The position numbers and the translations under genes were made by a program. Source: Serendipita indica DSM 11827 (lineage: Eukaryota > Basidiomycota > Agaricomycetes > Sebacinales > Serendipitaceae). From it: a stretch of 64,000 nt of DNA. The notes under the pieces are model-generated. The model made no database searches. It was given only the letters and a program-made list of their open reading frames with translations, and was not told the DNA's origin. Position 1 is the stretch's first letter. Every line of letters starts with the position of its first letter. This document shows, piece after piece, positions 1 to 11,059 of this stretch. Location of the stretch: NCBI GenBank assembly GCA_910890315.1, contig CAJVGD010000005.1, forward strand, positions 1,178,001 through 1,242,000, written 5' to 3'.

Positions 1-12
1 CACCTCCTTGGT

Positions 13-1439
13 ATGGACGGTGTTCGAAGGAAAAGCGCGGGCTCTTCGAAGCGTGGTGGGGGAACGCCAACGCAAATGGGACCGTCTGCTTGGCGACCTT
101 TGGCAAGATCACCCTCTCAGCGAAGTCGACAACAACAGCAGCAGCAGCAGCAACAGCAACAACAGCGCGGGGATCATCCTGCTGTACCTCGTCTCCCTCA
201 AGGACTTGACAGTGCCACGGTTGCTCGAGTACAATCACCGGTTGCCAACTCCGACCCAGTATCCCCCCAATCTGCAGATTCGATACCGAATGGTCGTCCT
301 TCAACCAGTGATTCCATGTCTGCCTCGGCCTCGGAGTCAAGGGAGACAACTTTGGCATCACAGCCGAGTACTGCCGCCACCAGCCTTCATTCAGAAGCGA
401 GTGTGTCCTCATCCTGCTGCTCTTCTTCACCAAACGAGACAGAGGAAGAGACAACACAGGACGAGGCCTCGCCGCTGGCAGAGGACGAGCTGCCGGCTGT
501 CCGTAAATGCGAGCTAGGGGGAGGCCTCGGATCGCAAAAACCAGAGAGTCGACAATGCGCCATTCACGTATCCATCAGCCTTGACCTAGATACCTTCTGC
601 TCCGAATCGCCAGAACTGGAGGATCCTCGACTGTTTTTTGAAGAGCTCAAAATTCTGAGAGCGTGAGTATCATGTTTGCACGGTTTAGCAAATTGTATAC
701 TGACGATTTCTGCAGTCTCGAACGGTCATCAGACATGCGGTACATCTCCCGTCTGCGGGAGAACAATGCAGAGAGAGTAATGGCATGGCGAAGCACTATG
801 GACCCCGAGCCCACGTATTCAACGCCCGAATTGGACACACCTTTGAGTGTCCGGCCCAAAACACCACCGCATTCCTTGACAGTGAACATCTTCTCCTCCC
901 TCAACCCGTTCGCCTCTGTCCCTTCGACGCCTACCCATACCAATGGCTACACAAACGTCAGTTCTTTATCTCCATCCACACCCAATACCTCCAAGTTTTC
1001 TCCATATCCGACATCCCCAAGCAATCGCTCTTCGTTCTTGCCGTTTGCAAAGCGTCAGTCTCTTGGCGGGCATGCGCACAAGGAGGTTGTCGAGGATCTA
1101 GACGATCCTCGTCGACGTCGTGGTAGCATGCCCGTGAAGAAGACGCAGTCCAAGCGACCGTCGTTTATTGCATTTTCTAAGCAGCGGACCTCACTCCCTG
1201 CTGGTGCCCCTCCTCTACCGCCACTACCAACCTGGCACGGGTCACCTTTCCAAGGCCAGATGACACCAGAAGAAATCAGTGTCGATCCTCTTGACAGCAC
1301 TCTCCCCGAGCCTCGTAATCAGTACCTGAGCATGCAGATGGAGATGGCTTCCCCTGCTGTTAAGGAGACTGAGCGGAGGATCAGCGAGTCCAGGCTCAAA
1401 CGAGTCTGGAAGATTCTCACATGCCGTCCAGCCAAGTGA
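13..1439 (+). CDS. Low-complexity Ser/Pro-rich protein of unknown function (5' end may lie outside the window)
   Basis: Two exons, 13-662 and 716-1439, joined by a 53-bp intron (GTGAGT...TGCAG); the phase fits (gc|t, Ala). The protein is about 457 residues and mostly disordered. It has a 12-residue poly-Gln tract near residues 40-51, then Ser/Thr/Pro-rich stretches with many SP and TP dipeptides. A short conserved-looking patch spans the splice junction (LFFEELKILRA, then LERSSDMRYISRL). The C-terminus is basic and ends RLKRVWKILTCRPAK. No catalytic domain is recognised. The ATG at 13 is the first in the window, but the frame is open to base 1, so the true start may be upstream. The style suggests a phosphorylated scaffold or regulator; that is only an impression. 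Confidence 0.7.
130..165 (+). repeat. CAG/CAA trinucleotide repeat coding for 12 glutamines
   Basis: Twelve consecutive CAA/CAG codons lie inside the first exon of the window's first gene. CAA interruptions make it an imperfect microsatellite, which is usually more stable than a pure CAG run. Confidence 0.9.
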
Positions 1440-1731
1440 TTGCGCCGTCATTTTTATGCTTTTAGAATACGTCTATCACGATTCGTCTCTACTCTCTTTT
1501 CTATCACAACGGGATTCCATTCTGTTGCTTCGAGGACAGCAACACTTTTTGGTCTCTTCTCTCGTCGTTTCTCCATAGATTCCCGTAATCGTCCCGTTCC
1601 CCCTTGTCGCGCATTCTCAACCTTGTATCGATTGCCCAGCTCCTCGTCACTGTATCATTTAACAGATATGAATCCCATGCTACAAAGGCGATGTCAACAG
1701 CTTTGAGAAAGGCTTCTTTATATCGCATAAA

Positions 1732-3263
1732 TTATCGCTCGTCAGAGAGCGCCCCTTCGGCAGGCGGTCTCGTTGGTCCTCCAGCGGCTTGCGCTTCACG
1801 ACCATCCTCTGCCACCTTGGCCCTGTTCTGTTCCATTTGCTCCTGTTCATCAAGGTCTTGCGATGTTTCTTCCACGTGCATCGTCTTTTCAGTCTCCATT
1901 AGTGATTGAATCGCCTCTCGAATGAACTGAGCGGTCTTTGATCCGAGGTCGTAGTATCCATCGTTGGTTTTTGGATTAAACATGCCCATATGCGCTTTTA
2001 TCTCGTCGGTAGCACGTGCATTGCCTGCCGGGACAAAGTATGGAGCTGGGTCCGTCTTGCTGTAGGGCAGGATGATGAATGTTCGTGGTCGAGTTTGGCC
2101 CAGCTTCACTTGTTTGGGTAGGTATGTATAAAATCTGGCAGAGAATTAGGACTATAACAGTATATGCAAAGGACATACGCTCTGAATATAATTTTGTGAT
2201 CCTTGCTGACCTGAACCAGAGAATTGAGCCGATCCTTCATAGCTTTCTCGTCGTACAGATTCCCAACGTATGCCATGCTGCCTTCATTAGCAGTGAACGA
2301 AAATGCAGGGTCTGACACTTACTGGTCGTTTAGGAAAGTCACTCCGGACGAGACGCTACTGGTGATCGTGTCTTTGTGATAATAGGCGGCTGCAGCTGTG
2401 CCGCCTGCTGCAAGGAGTGCACCTCCGATCTTGGCCCACGTTCCCCAGCTTGTAGCCTGTCCAGCGCCAGTAGGCGTTGCAGATCCCGATGAGGTAATAG
2501 CTTTGGGAGTTGGCGGTTTCGGAGCACTCGTCGGCTTGGAAGTACTTGCTCCCGCTCCGAAACCGAGCCCACCTATCGCTGTAATGATGGTGTGCAAATC
2601 CTCAACTTTGTCCTTGTAAAGGTTAGGATGAACTCCTAGATACTATGCAGTCGATGAGCCTTGGGCTTGTTGGGCGAGCGAGCTCACTGGAGTATCAAAC
2701 GCGAGGACGGCTATGATGCGTGGCCAGAGCGGTCCTTCTCGATATATTTGTCGTATAGATGTGATCGCGTCTGCAATAAGCAGACCACCCATGGAGTGTC
2801 CGCAGAGAACGACCTTTGCCGTTCCCGCGGCGCCGTACTCTCCCTCCAGCTCAATAGCTCGCTTTACTTCTCGCTGTTGCACTTCACGGTCGAGCCACTC
2901 GACGAAAGCTTCCACAGCAGTGGATAAGCTGCCTCTCGTCTGGCAAAACGTCAGCAACATAGTCACACAGAAGCCAATGCGCACTTCGTATCGGGGAAAG
3001 ACTATCGATTCAACAGACACATTCTCGACTGTTTCCTGGAGTAGGAATTCTACCCTCGAAGGGAAATCCTGAAATGTATCGTCGTCGCCCTTGAAACTGC
3101 AAACTCGGTCGATTTAGACGTGGCTTTTGAGCCCGGTCTGAACTGACCCATGAACGAAGACACAGAGTAGGAGGTCCTTTGGTGGTTTCTTGATTAGCGC
3201 GGACATACGCAGGTTGGAGTCGAGATCAACAAGTATTAGGTGGCGTTTGTTGAGCACTTGCAT
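1732..3263 (-). CDS. SERAC1-like/DUF676 alpha/beta hydrolase, tandem copy A
   Basis: Spliced minus-strand gene. Exon 1 (3263-3148) starts MQVLNKRHLILVD and ends at the oxyanion-side motif LLLCVFVHG. Exon 2 begins at 3096 and continues FKGDDDTFQDFPSR. A short intron interrupts VFPRYE|TRGSL. The nucleophile elbow is VVLCGHSMGGLLIADAI, with Ser in GHSMGG. It is followed by IIAVLAFDTP, typical of SERAC1/DUF676 lipid-active hydrolases. After a Gly/Ala/Pro linker comes a hydrophobic helix (about residues WAKIGGALLAAGGTAAAAYY), probably a membrane anchor. The C-terminal module ends in an acidic Glu/Gln-rich tail. Substrate is unknown; SERAC1 proteins act on phospholipids or related esters near membranes. 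The neighbour at 3530-4954 is a diverged tandem duplicate with the same intron positions. Confidence 0.82.
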
Positions 3264-3529
3264 CTTGCCTTCATTCGAGCGCCTCGAACATGATGTTGAG
3301 AGACACCGAGGGAGCTATCAGAATGTTTTATTTCAGACAAGAATTGCCAACGCAACGTAAAAGGGCTCCAGGGCTTCCAAAGACCTACGCACGGCTATGA
3401 AACCAAGTTAATTAGCTCAAGTTTAAAATTAAGAACAAAGGTCAGCAGATTTAAACCCAGAGAAGTCTCTTCGTTCCTCGACCAGGCACGTTGTATCATC
3501 AATGATGGAGATTGAGTCGACTTTCTTGT
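3264..3529. other. Intergenic spacer between the tandem hydrolase genes
   Basis: The stretch separates the stop of copy B from the start of copy A. It is AT-richer than the flanks and would carry the copy A promoter. I see no coding pattern or repeat in it. Confidence 0.5.
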
Positions 3530-4954
3530 TCATCCAACAGCTTGCATTCCACAAATGTCCTCCGCCACCTTGGCTCGGTTCTGCTTGAGCTCTTCCTCCT
3601 CGTTGTGCGGCTTCCCTGCTACTCGCATCGTCTTCTCAGTCTTTCGCAGAGATTTAATTGCCAGGAGGATCGATCGGGCGGTCGCTTTCTCAAGCTCGTC
3701 GTAACAATCGTTGGTATCGCGATCGAACATACCCGTATGCGCTTGAATCTCATCCGTGGCAAGTGTGTTGGTTGCTGCTACAAAGTACTGAGCCGCATCG
3801 GTATTGCCAAAGGGGAGGGTAATAAAGGTTCGCGATTGACCTTGTCCAAGCTCTACTTTGGGCGGTAGGTATGTGTAAAATCTCGCGGTGCGTCAGCATT
3901 CAGACCCTATGTGCCCAAGCACGTACGTTCTAAATGTGATTTCGTGATTTTGGCTGAGTTGTACCAGATAATCGAGTCGATTCTTCATATTCGGTTCATT
4001 GTGCAGGGCCCCGACATATTCCAGACTGCCTTCATTCAGTAATTAATGCGCCACAGAGAGACACATGCGTACTATTCGGTAAGCAACGTCATTCCAGATG
4101 TAACGTTGCTGATAATCTTATCTTTGTAGTAGTATGCGGCGGCAATTGTACTAGTTGCAACGAGAGCTACACCTCCCATCGCCAGCCACTTCTTCCTGTT
4201 TGTTGGTGGCTCACCTCCAGCAGGGGTGGTGGGTACCAACGAGTTGGTAGCCTTGGGAATCATCGCTCCTTCTACCGACTTGGGTTTACTCGCTCCAAGG
4301 GCGAGCCCACCAAGCAATGAGGCGATGCTTTGCACATAGCTAGCAACCGAAAGGCCCTCTCTGACTTTATTTTTCCAAAGGTTTTGATGTAACCCTAGAT
4401 ACTGTATAATACATAAGTGGCAGGAGACCTGAGCAAGTGAACCCAACTCACGGGAGTGTCAAAGGCAAGGACTGCAATAATGCGCGGCTGAGATTGATTG
4501 CCTTGATATTTCTCTTTCATAGACTTAATGGCATCCGCAATAAGTAAACCGCCCATGGAGTGCCCGCAAAGGACGACCTTTGCCTTTTTTGCAGCACCGC
4601 TCGCTCGCTTTCTTTCTCGCTGCTTGACTTGAAGGTACAGCCATTCCGTGAAATGGTCCACTGCAGCAGAAAAGTCGCCCCTCGTCTGGGGACCCGTCAG
4701 CGCGACATCCGCGTGTAGCAGCCAACCCTCACTTTGTATTCGGGGAAGACTATCGATTCCACAGAGACAATCTCTATAACTTGCTGAAGTATAGATGCGA
4801 TTGTAGAAGGGAAAGTGTTAAAGGTTTTGTCGTTCCCATTGAAGCTGCAAAATCGATGTAGGCGAGAGTGGATTCTAAGCTGAATGAAAACTTACCCGTG
4901 AACGAAGACGCATAGCAAGAGGTCTTCGGGTTGTTTCCTGAATAGCGTAGACAT
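3530..4954 (-). CDS. SERAC1-like/DUF676 alpha/beta hydrolase, tandem copy B with altered 5' end
   Basis: Paralogue of the gene at 1732-3263 with matching exon layout: LLLCVFVHG|FNGNDKTF, VFPEYK|TRGDF, nucleophile elbow VVLCGHSMGGLLIADAI, LAFDTP|YLGLHQN, and a hydrophobic helix before YYYKDKII. The C-terminal module reads YLPPKVELGQGQSRTFIT, and the tail is Glu/Lys-rich. All splice phases I checked hold. The part matching the first 19 codons of copy A is damaged: the equivalent ATG is GTG, it is followed by TAG, and a small deletion shifts the frame. The first usable start is the Met that is internal in copy A (cat at 4952-4954; MSTLFRKQPEDLLL). The protein is probably still made from there. 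The start lies only 69 bp from the divergent RING gene. Confidence 0.75.
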
Positions 4955-5023
4955 ACGCAGGTTGGAGTCGGCCTCCACAGTCGGTAGCGTTTGTGCACCA
5001 ACTACACCTTGGCCTCTATTCAA

Positions 5024-6414
5024 ATGCCTCTAACACGACGTCAAGAGACACCAGATTCCAGTAGTGAATTATCCTCTCCGGATACTGTCGAGGTAAACCG
5101 CGCTGATACGGCCTCGTTACTTGAGCAACTGACGAAAGATCCGGCTTAGAAACACCTCAGGAGCATCCATGAACGCTATAAAGCCCTACTAGAAGAGAAT
5201 GCGCGATTACGAGGCCAGGTTGCTTCACTTGAGGCAGAAGCCCAAGTACTTCGGACGGTACGCGACAATTCCTCGTGCCAAACTTTTTGAGGATAATGAT
5301 TCACCGGTGAGACTAGAAGTCGACTGCCACCGCTAGCTCGACAAAAGGCAACACTAGCGCCGCTCGAACCAGGAATCTGGAAAAGGAGCTGATAGAAGCA
5401 AAGAAGGCGACTCATTATCCGTCGTATGAATAGAGAGTGGTTCTGACCGTCATGCAGGAAGCCTCAAGGTTCAAACGAAAGTACCAAAAGGTCTGTTCAC
5501 GTACCGCGCGGATCAGTGAGAACTGAAACGAGCATTTCAAGATACGAAAGGCAGAGCTAGCTCGGGAGACAAATGAACTCAATGGGGGGACGTCCGCTTC
5601 CGCTTGGGAGGACCGGTACTTGACTATGAAAAAGGTGAGCTGACTACTATCAAATTTAGGGACGCTAAATATCAAAATCGAAGCTTTTGCGCAGGTTTCG
5701 TTTGCAGATGGAGGAGGTTGTAGTGGAGGATCCTGGAGAGGACGGAAAGTATCCGGATTGCTCCATCTGTTATGAGGAGCTCACGTTGGATACAGCAGCC
5801 GCGTGAGTATCTCTTGGAAACCTCGAGGAAGCATGCAGCAACTTCGGGCGCGAAATAGGAAGACGGGCTGTTTGACCCAATTTCTCAGGTTTCCGTGCGA
5901 GCACACGTATCACCTCGATTGCATACGAGCGTTGGACACAAATCTCCGCGCTCAAGGTGGCGTTAACAAGCCCTTATCGTGTCCGTCCTGCCGTCGGGAA
6001 TGTCATCTCCGGGACGTTATGAAAGTGACCAAATCTGCACGAGACCAATGGGAAGAATTAATCACAATAGCGACTGAATGGGCGACGTTGGACACCGAAA
6101 TGGACGAAGCGGAGACTGAGTAAGTGTTTGGCAATCCAAACGCTCCGCAGGACTGACGGCATGGGTGGTATCTCAAACATTACATTTGGATTTGCAGAGT
6201 ATCTGACAAGATTTCCGAACAAGCAAGCTTTATCGAAGATGACATAGGGACGGCGGAGGAAGACGAGGAAGGCGTCGCGGAGGGGCTGAGTAAGGACGAA
6301 CGGAAGTCTGACGATGAAGCGGAGATGCTAAAGAGCCCATTGCGGGCAGCAAAGCGGAGGCGGCTCGAGGAGCTTGCAGCATCACGCTCGGCCAAGAAGC
6401 AGCGAATGCTATGA
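5024..6414 (+). CDS. RING-H2 finger protein with coiled coil; model contains an unexplained stop
   Basis: The reading frame starts MPLTRRQETPDSSSELSS. A coiled-coil stretch (ERYKALLEENARLRGQVASL) follows, then a C3H2C3 RING: CSICYEEL, FPCEHTYHLDCIRA, CPSCRREC. The spacing fits an E3 ubiquitin ligase RING-H2. The C-terminus is acidic and ends in a basic, NLS-like segment (AAKRRRLEEL...AKKQRML). An in-frame TAG at 5147 disappears if an intron 5093-5149 (GTAAAC...CTTAG) is used. A second in-frame TAG at 5431-5433, between the segments THYPSYE and RVVLTVMQEASRF, is not removed by any intron of normal length that I can see. The RING exon itself is intact. The locus is either a degrading gene, a gene with an unusual exon, or carries a sequence error. 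Confidence 0.6.
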
Positions 6415-7179
6415 GCGAACTAGCGCTTGCTTGAGGGGAAATGACGGAAGATTATGGTCTGGATATAGACGACGTCTGGACCATTTCGACCATTATTCGA
6501 CGGGCGCTCGTGGGGGGCCGACGGCCACGTGTGGGGGCCGATCGGAATGAGACCGAAAGATTGAAACCCTGGAGAGAACATTTGTATGTCTATGTGAGAA
6601 CTTGAGCCTGTACCGCTCTCGGGCGAGGGACCTGAGCGGTATTACAAGTTGCGCCGGGGGGGTACATTAGCCCATCACTTGTCGAGCGCTCCAAAGTGAA
6701 ACCTACTTTGTCTCTTGGCCCCTACCCCCGACTTCGTCTGGCTTCTCGCAGAGCCTTTGGCCAGTCCTCAGACGGCTTGACGCGGTCTCTATTCGCGTCT
6801 AGGAGCGCTTTGCCGCCGTCCGGTGTGTTCCTCATCAACCCTTTGGTACAGGTTTCCCCCCCTTCTCCCCTTCTCCGGCCCTTGGTTTACTCCACCAACG
6901 TGGACAGCGTGTATAACACGTATTTGTAGCCGTTGGACACCCACTCCTTCGTCGATACGCTGCTGTGGCGAGAGTGGTCAAATTGCGACATCAAAGGGTG
7001 CACGAGACTGTAGAGGATATCGTTCGTGACAACCTCTAAACTTATTAACGCAAAGGAAAGAGCAACAGTTTTGCAAAGTACCGGGTGTGACGGTGAGTGT
7101 GACGCCTTGTCGATCCCTGCGGCACCATTCAAGGCCATAGGCTAACTAGGGATGTCCTCTCAACAGACAATCCACACGG
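6415..7179. other. Intergenic region upstream of the RhoGEF gene
   Basis: 765 bp with no convincing coding pattern. A palindromic E-box-like CACGTG (6526-6531) sits between two near-copies of GGGGGCCGA, and an 8-bp inverted repeat (TACCGCTC 6611-6618, GAGCGGTA 6634-6641) could form a hairpin. The 3' part is pyrimidine-rich and probably holds the promoter and 5' UTR of the RhoGEF gene. A short 5' exon cannot be excluded, because ATG 7180 lies just after an AACAG that could be a splice acceptor. Confidence 0.4.
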
Positions 7180-10100
7180 ATGATGGAAGTCGTTTCTCTT
7201 GCACGCGGTGATCTAGGTCCTTTTACTGCTCCTTCGACTGCTCCCTCAACACGACGCACCTCGCGGGCTTCGTCTTCACCCAGCGGCGAGAGCAGAACTC
7301 CTTGTTCGGCTGGTGAAACAGACTTTACAATTCGAATGCCAACTCCAAGCCCCCAGCCGACATTGCCTGCCGAGTCGCCCAACTTTGCCGTCAAAAACGC
7401 TCTCTCCAAGGCGACAAACGATGTAAACTGCTCTCAGACTCCAAAACCCGCACGACCTATCAGACCGCCCATGGGCCGTTTCCACAGCTCTGACGCGGCG
7501 AAACCAGTCCCTCTCGAGACGCGATTCCCCTCACCAACATCTCAGAACTCATCCCAGAGCTCGCGGGACCAATCCCCCTTGCGGGAGAACGACAGCCCTC
7601 TACCACTCGCGAAGGGTGAAACTCGACGGAGAGCAGTCAGCTTGGGAGATGCACAAACCAGTGCTGGCATGCAGCCTACCTCAACACATCCTCGAGCCAA
7701 GAGCGTGCACGACAGCACGTTCAATTTCCTATCGCAAGCCACAAACACCCCAAACGTCAGCAGCGCTAAAACGGCCAATTACGGCACTCACCGGTGGCAC
7801 GCACTCATGGAACTGGTGTCAACGGAAGCCGGTTATGTCAAGGATCTCAAGATTCTTGTGCGGATCTACCTGGCTCAACTACCTTCTGTAGAATCGCTTG
7901 CCGAAGCAGACAGGATGGATATTGCGCGCAACGCTGCAGCCCTGTTAGAGCTCCACAAGAACCTCGCTCGACGGTTCAACACAATTGTCGACGAGGAAAG
8001 GCTGCGCGAACTAGGCCCCGGAACTGTTTCAAAAGCTGCACAACAAAAATTGGAGAGCGCTGTGAATAGAGTGGCTTCCATATTTGTTAAAGAGGTTAGT
8101 TCGCTTCCCCCCTGGCAGCGGAGGCATCACCTCACAAATTACAACCCGCTGATGTCGTACGTTCACAGGCATCATCATTTCACCTCTACGAAGCATTCTG
8201 TGCCGGACATTCCCATGCGTTGGATATTATCCGCCACGTACAAACGCTGCCGGAGTGGGATATGTATGAGAAGCGTTGTGCAATCATCGTTGCGAAAGAA
8301 CGAGCAAACGCCGAGGCGAGGTCTCCAGACTCTAACACCATGGCGACATCCAACGCTCCAACTTCTTCAGTCTCACGGCGCCACTCGATTGATACAGGGC
8401 CCACGGCCGACCTCTCGATATCAAAGTTGACCATGCTTGACTTTCTGATCAAGCCTGTTCAACGAATATGCCGCTACCCCCTGATACTCGGCCAACTTCA
8501 ACGACCGGCCGCCTCGATCGAGCCGTCCTCTCCCGTCAATCTCGCCATACCGGACCCTGCAAAGTCCGGAATCGAGCTACAAGCGTTAAAATCGATGAGA
8601 GAAGTGGCGGCAAAGGTGGATGAGGCGAGAAAGAGATCTGATATCGCAATCAAGACGAAATTGCTCCTTGTTCGGATATCCGATCCGGTATGATTTGTCA
8701 TCTTGCTCTCTTACAGGAGACTAATCGCTTTCTTTCTCCAATAGCCGCTTCCACAGATGAGCAGTCTTGGAGATTGCCTTTTGGCCGGCTCGCTAGACGT
8801 TGTCTACCATCATGAGACGGTTGCGCCTCTCGTCCCTCCAATCAAAGTCAAGTATCTTGGCGTCTTTCTCTACGGTGGATGGATTTTGTTCGTCAAAGTT
8901 CATAAGAACAGGACGTATGAACCACGACACTGGTTTCCTTTGGCGACGGTGACTCTTCAAGAGATTACCGAGGAAGAAGGTAATTTCGCAATTTCAATTT
9001 CTTGGTGGCGACTTCTCATATCGTCTTCAGCTTTGCTCCCTGCCTCTTTTCGCTTGTCTTGCGGTGAACACCACTTTGAAGTCGTCGCCGCGTGTGCTTC
9101 GGTAGGCGAATCCGGTTTTTCCCATGCTCGTATTCACGGTGTCAACAGGAAAAGACCTTGTGGATGGACAAGATCAGGACAGCCCGTGTCAACTCGTTGC
9201 TTCGGCCAAGCGAGCTGCCATCCAGTCTTGAAAGCCCCACGCCTAAACCTCCGACACCGATCAAATCGCCCAATCGACCTCCGTCTCGGAAACTGACCAC
9301 ACCGGTGACAGCTCCATCTGATAGCGTCGTTTCACCTCCGAAGCGACGATCATCCCTTGGCGCATTGGAAAGTTGGCAAATCTATCTTGACAATCCGCAT
9401 TTGCTCTCGGCACTAGACCCGGCATCCACCGAACTCACGTCACCGCTCTTGGCTTCGCCGCCGCCGTTGCCCATTACACCCGCACAGATGAAAAAGCTAC
9501 TCGAGGGAGACGCCTCGACGATCCTTATTCGGCGATCGTCCGCCAACTACCGCAAGACGGTGGATTCAAGTTTGAGCGATGTCTTCTTTGAAGAGTGCCA
9601 GACGGTGCGTGTGCAGGCGCAGATGAAAGAACCACTCTTTCAACCTCCGAAACTCACCGCAGAGTCTGGCTCGGCAACTGCGGCACGCGACAAGGTGACA
9701 CGTCGAGAGAGCGTTCTCTTACGCAGGCAACGAAGTGTGGCAGAGGGAACACCTCTCGTTTCTCCAACTTCCTCTGGATCCAAGTTTGGCCTTGCGCGCA
9801 ACAAGTCGGCTCACTCGATGGGTTCAAAGGAGATGCGAAGGCGTACATTAGCTATTCCCTTTTCTTCATTCTTCGAGGAGCGCGAGGAGGAAAAGTCCAA
9901 GATGGAACAGTCACGCCCAGCGACTGCAGATTATGGCAACTTTTCGCAGCCATCAACTCCCGTCATGGCTGAATTTGATCCATCTCCCAACGACGGAATC
10001 ACCTTTATCGCCCGTAGAAAGCGCACCAGACGGTCTATCAGTATCGCAGATAGGGTGGAATCGCCCGAACCCGTGGCAACGCATCCAGCACCACCACCAA

Positions 10101-10756
10101 CTTCAGCACTCGGGCTCAACACCTTGAAGGAACTCCCGCCTATTCCTGTGAAGAGACGAAGCACGAATCTCACATATTCCCTGCGAAGGCCTGGTTCGGA
10201 CCTTGGTCGATTCGCAACGTTTAGCGGGACTAAATCTGGCAAACGCCCCCACAGCACTCCTCTCCCCGTCTATATTGTTGGTCAGGGTATCAGCAATGTT
10301 CAACCGGTCCAAGGAGGTCCAACCGAAAAATCCAAGCTCCGTCCCGCTACCATTTTCCGAAAATCGTGGACGCTTTTGGCTGCAAAGTCTAGCCGAGGTG
10401 CAAGTGGCTTGAGCAATCTCTTTAATCGTTCCTCTCTCAGTATCTCTCGGGAAGGAGACACGGACTCGTCGATAGCACACCGTGCACGCTCTGAGCCAGC
10501 TTCGACGCCACCCCGACGCATCTCTGCCTCGACACCTACACTCGGCGAAGGGTTGACGACCTGGGAGATAGTGTCCGAGGCTGGTTTACTCAAACGGCCC
10601 GATATGCCACGTTCAGCGTCCGACACCTCCAGCATTTCCGATATCCCACCTGTTCCACCCCTTCCACGTCATTCACAGCATCTCCAACCCTCCCCCATGT
10701 CATCCATCCGTCGTCGAAGCTCGCAATTTGTCCAGCATCTCAATCGGCTTAGCTAG
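7180..10756 (+). CDS. Rho guanine-nucleotide exchange factor (DH-PH), disordered flanks
   Basis: Five exons whose phases all agree: 7180-8094, 8169-8687, 8745-8979, 9031-9101, 9149-10756. The protein is about 1,110 residues. An N-terminal Ser/Pro-rich region of about 200 residues precedes a Dbl-homology domain. This starts HRWHALMELVSTEAGYVKDL, and its hallmark helix is DFLIKPVQRICRYPLIL. A PH domain follows (GDCLLAGSLDVVYHH...WILFVKVHK), ending in the C-terminal helix EKTLWMDKIRTARV. The last 500 residues are Ser/Pro/Arg-rich with many possible phosphosites. DH-PH proteins activate Rho/Cdc42 GTPases at the plasma membrane, controlling polarity, septation or wall synthesis. The target GTPase cannot be told from sequence. 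The gene faces another DH-PH gene tail to tail. Confidence 0.9.
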
Positions 10757-11059
10757 TTGTCATTTCCATCGCCATCGTCTCCTCTCACGCCTACGACTCC
10801 GTAATTTAGTCCCTCCGTTACTCTGAGCATATGGACAATGTGTCACGCCCAGGCTGTAACATAAAACTAGCTGACGGCGTTGTATCTGCTATCGTTTACA
10901 GTGTAGAATACATTCACTGGTGGTCGCAATAAGATAGGTTGTGTCTAGAACCAAAATAAGGAGTAGATTCAGTGTCCAGGTTCAAGTCCATGAGCTTTGA
11001 GGAGTGCGAGAAGCCTATGAATAGCGTAAGAAGTCTTTCCAGCACAAGCATCAACAAGC
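10757..11059. other. Convergent intergenic region between the two RhoGEF genes
   Basis: 303 bp shared by two converging 3' ends. It is AT-richer than the flanks, with AATAAG/ACATAAAA-type stretches suitable for polyadenylation. I see no gene in it. Confidence 0.5.

Noticed and set aside
8-517. Overlapping plus-strand frame starting at 8
   Set aside because: Shifted reading of the first gene; lacks the spliced continuity of the frame at 13 and reads the Gln tract as Ser/Asn.
2319-2597. Separate small gene inside the hydrolase copy A
   Set aside because: It is an internal exon of that gene (linker plus hydrophobic helix) and has the same place in copy B.
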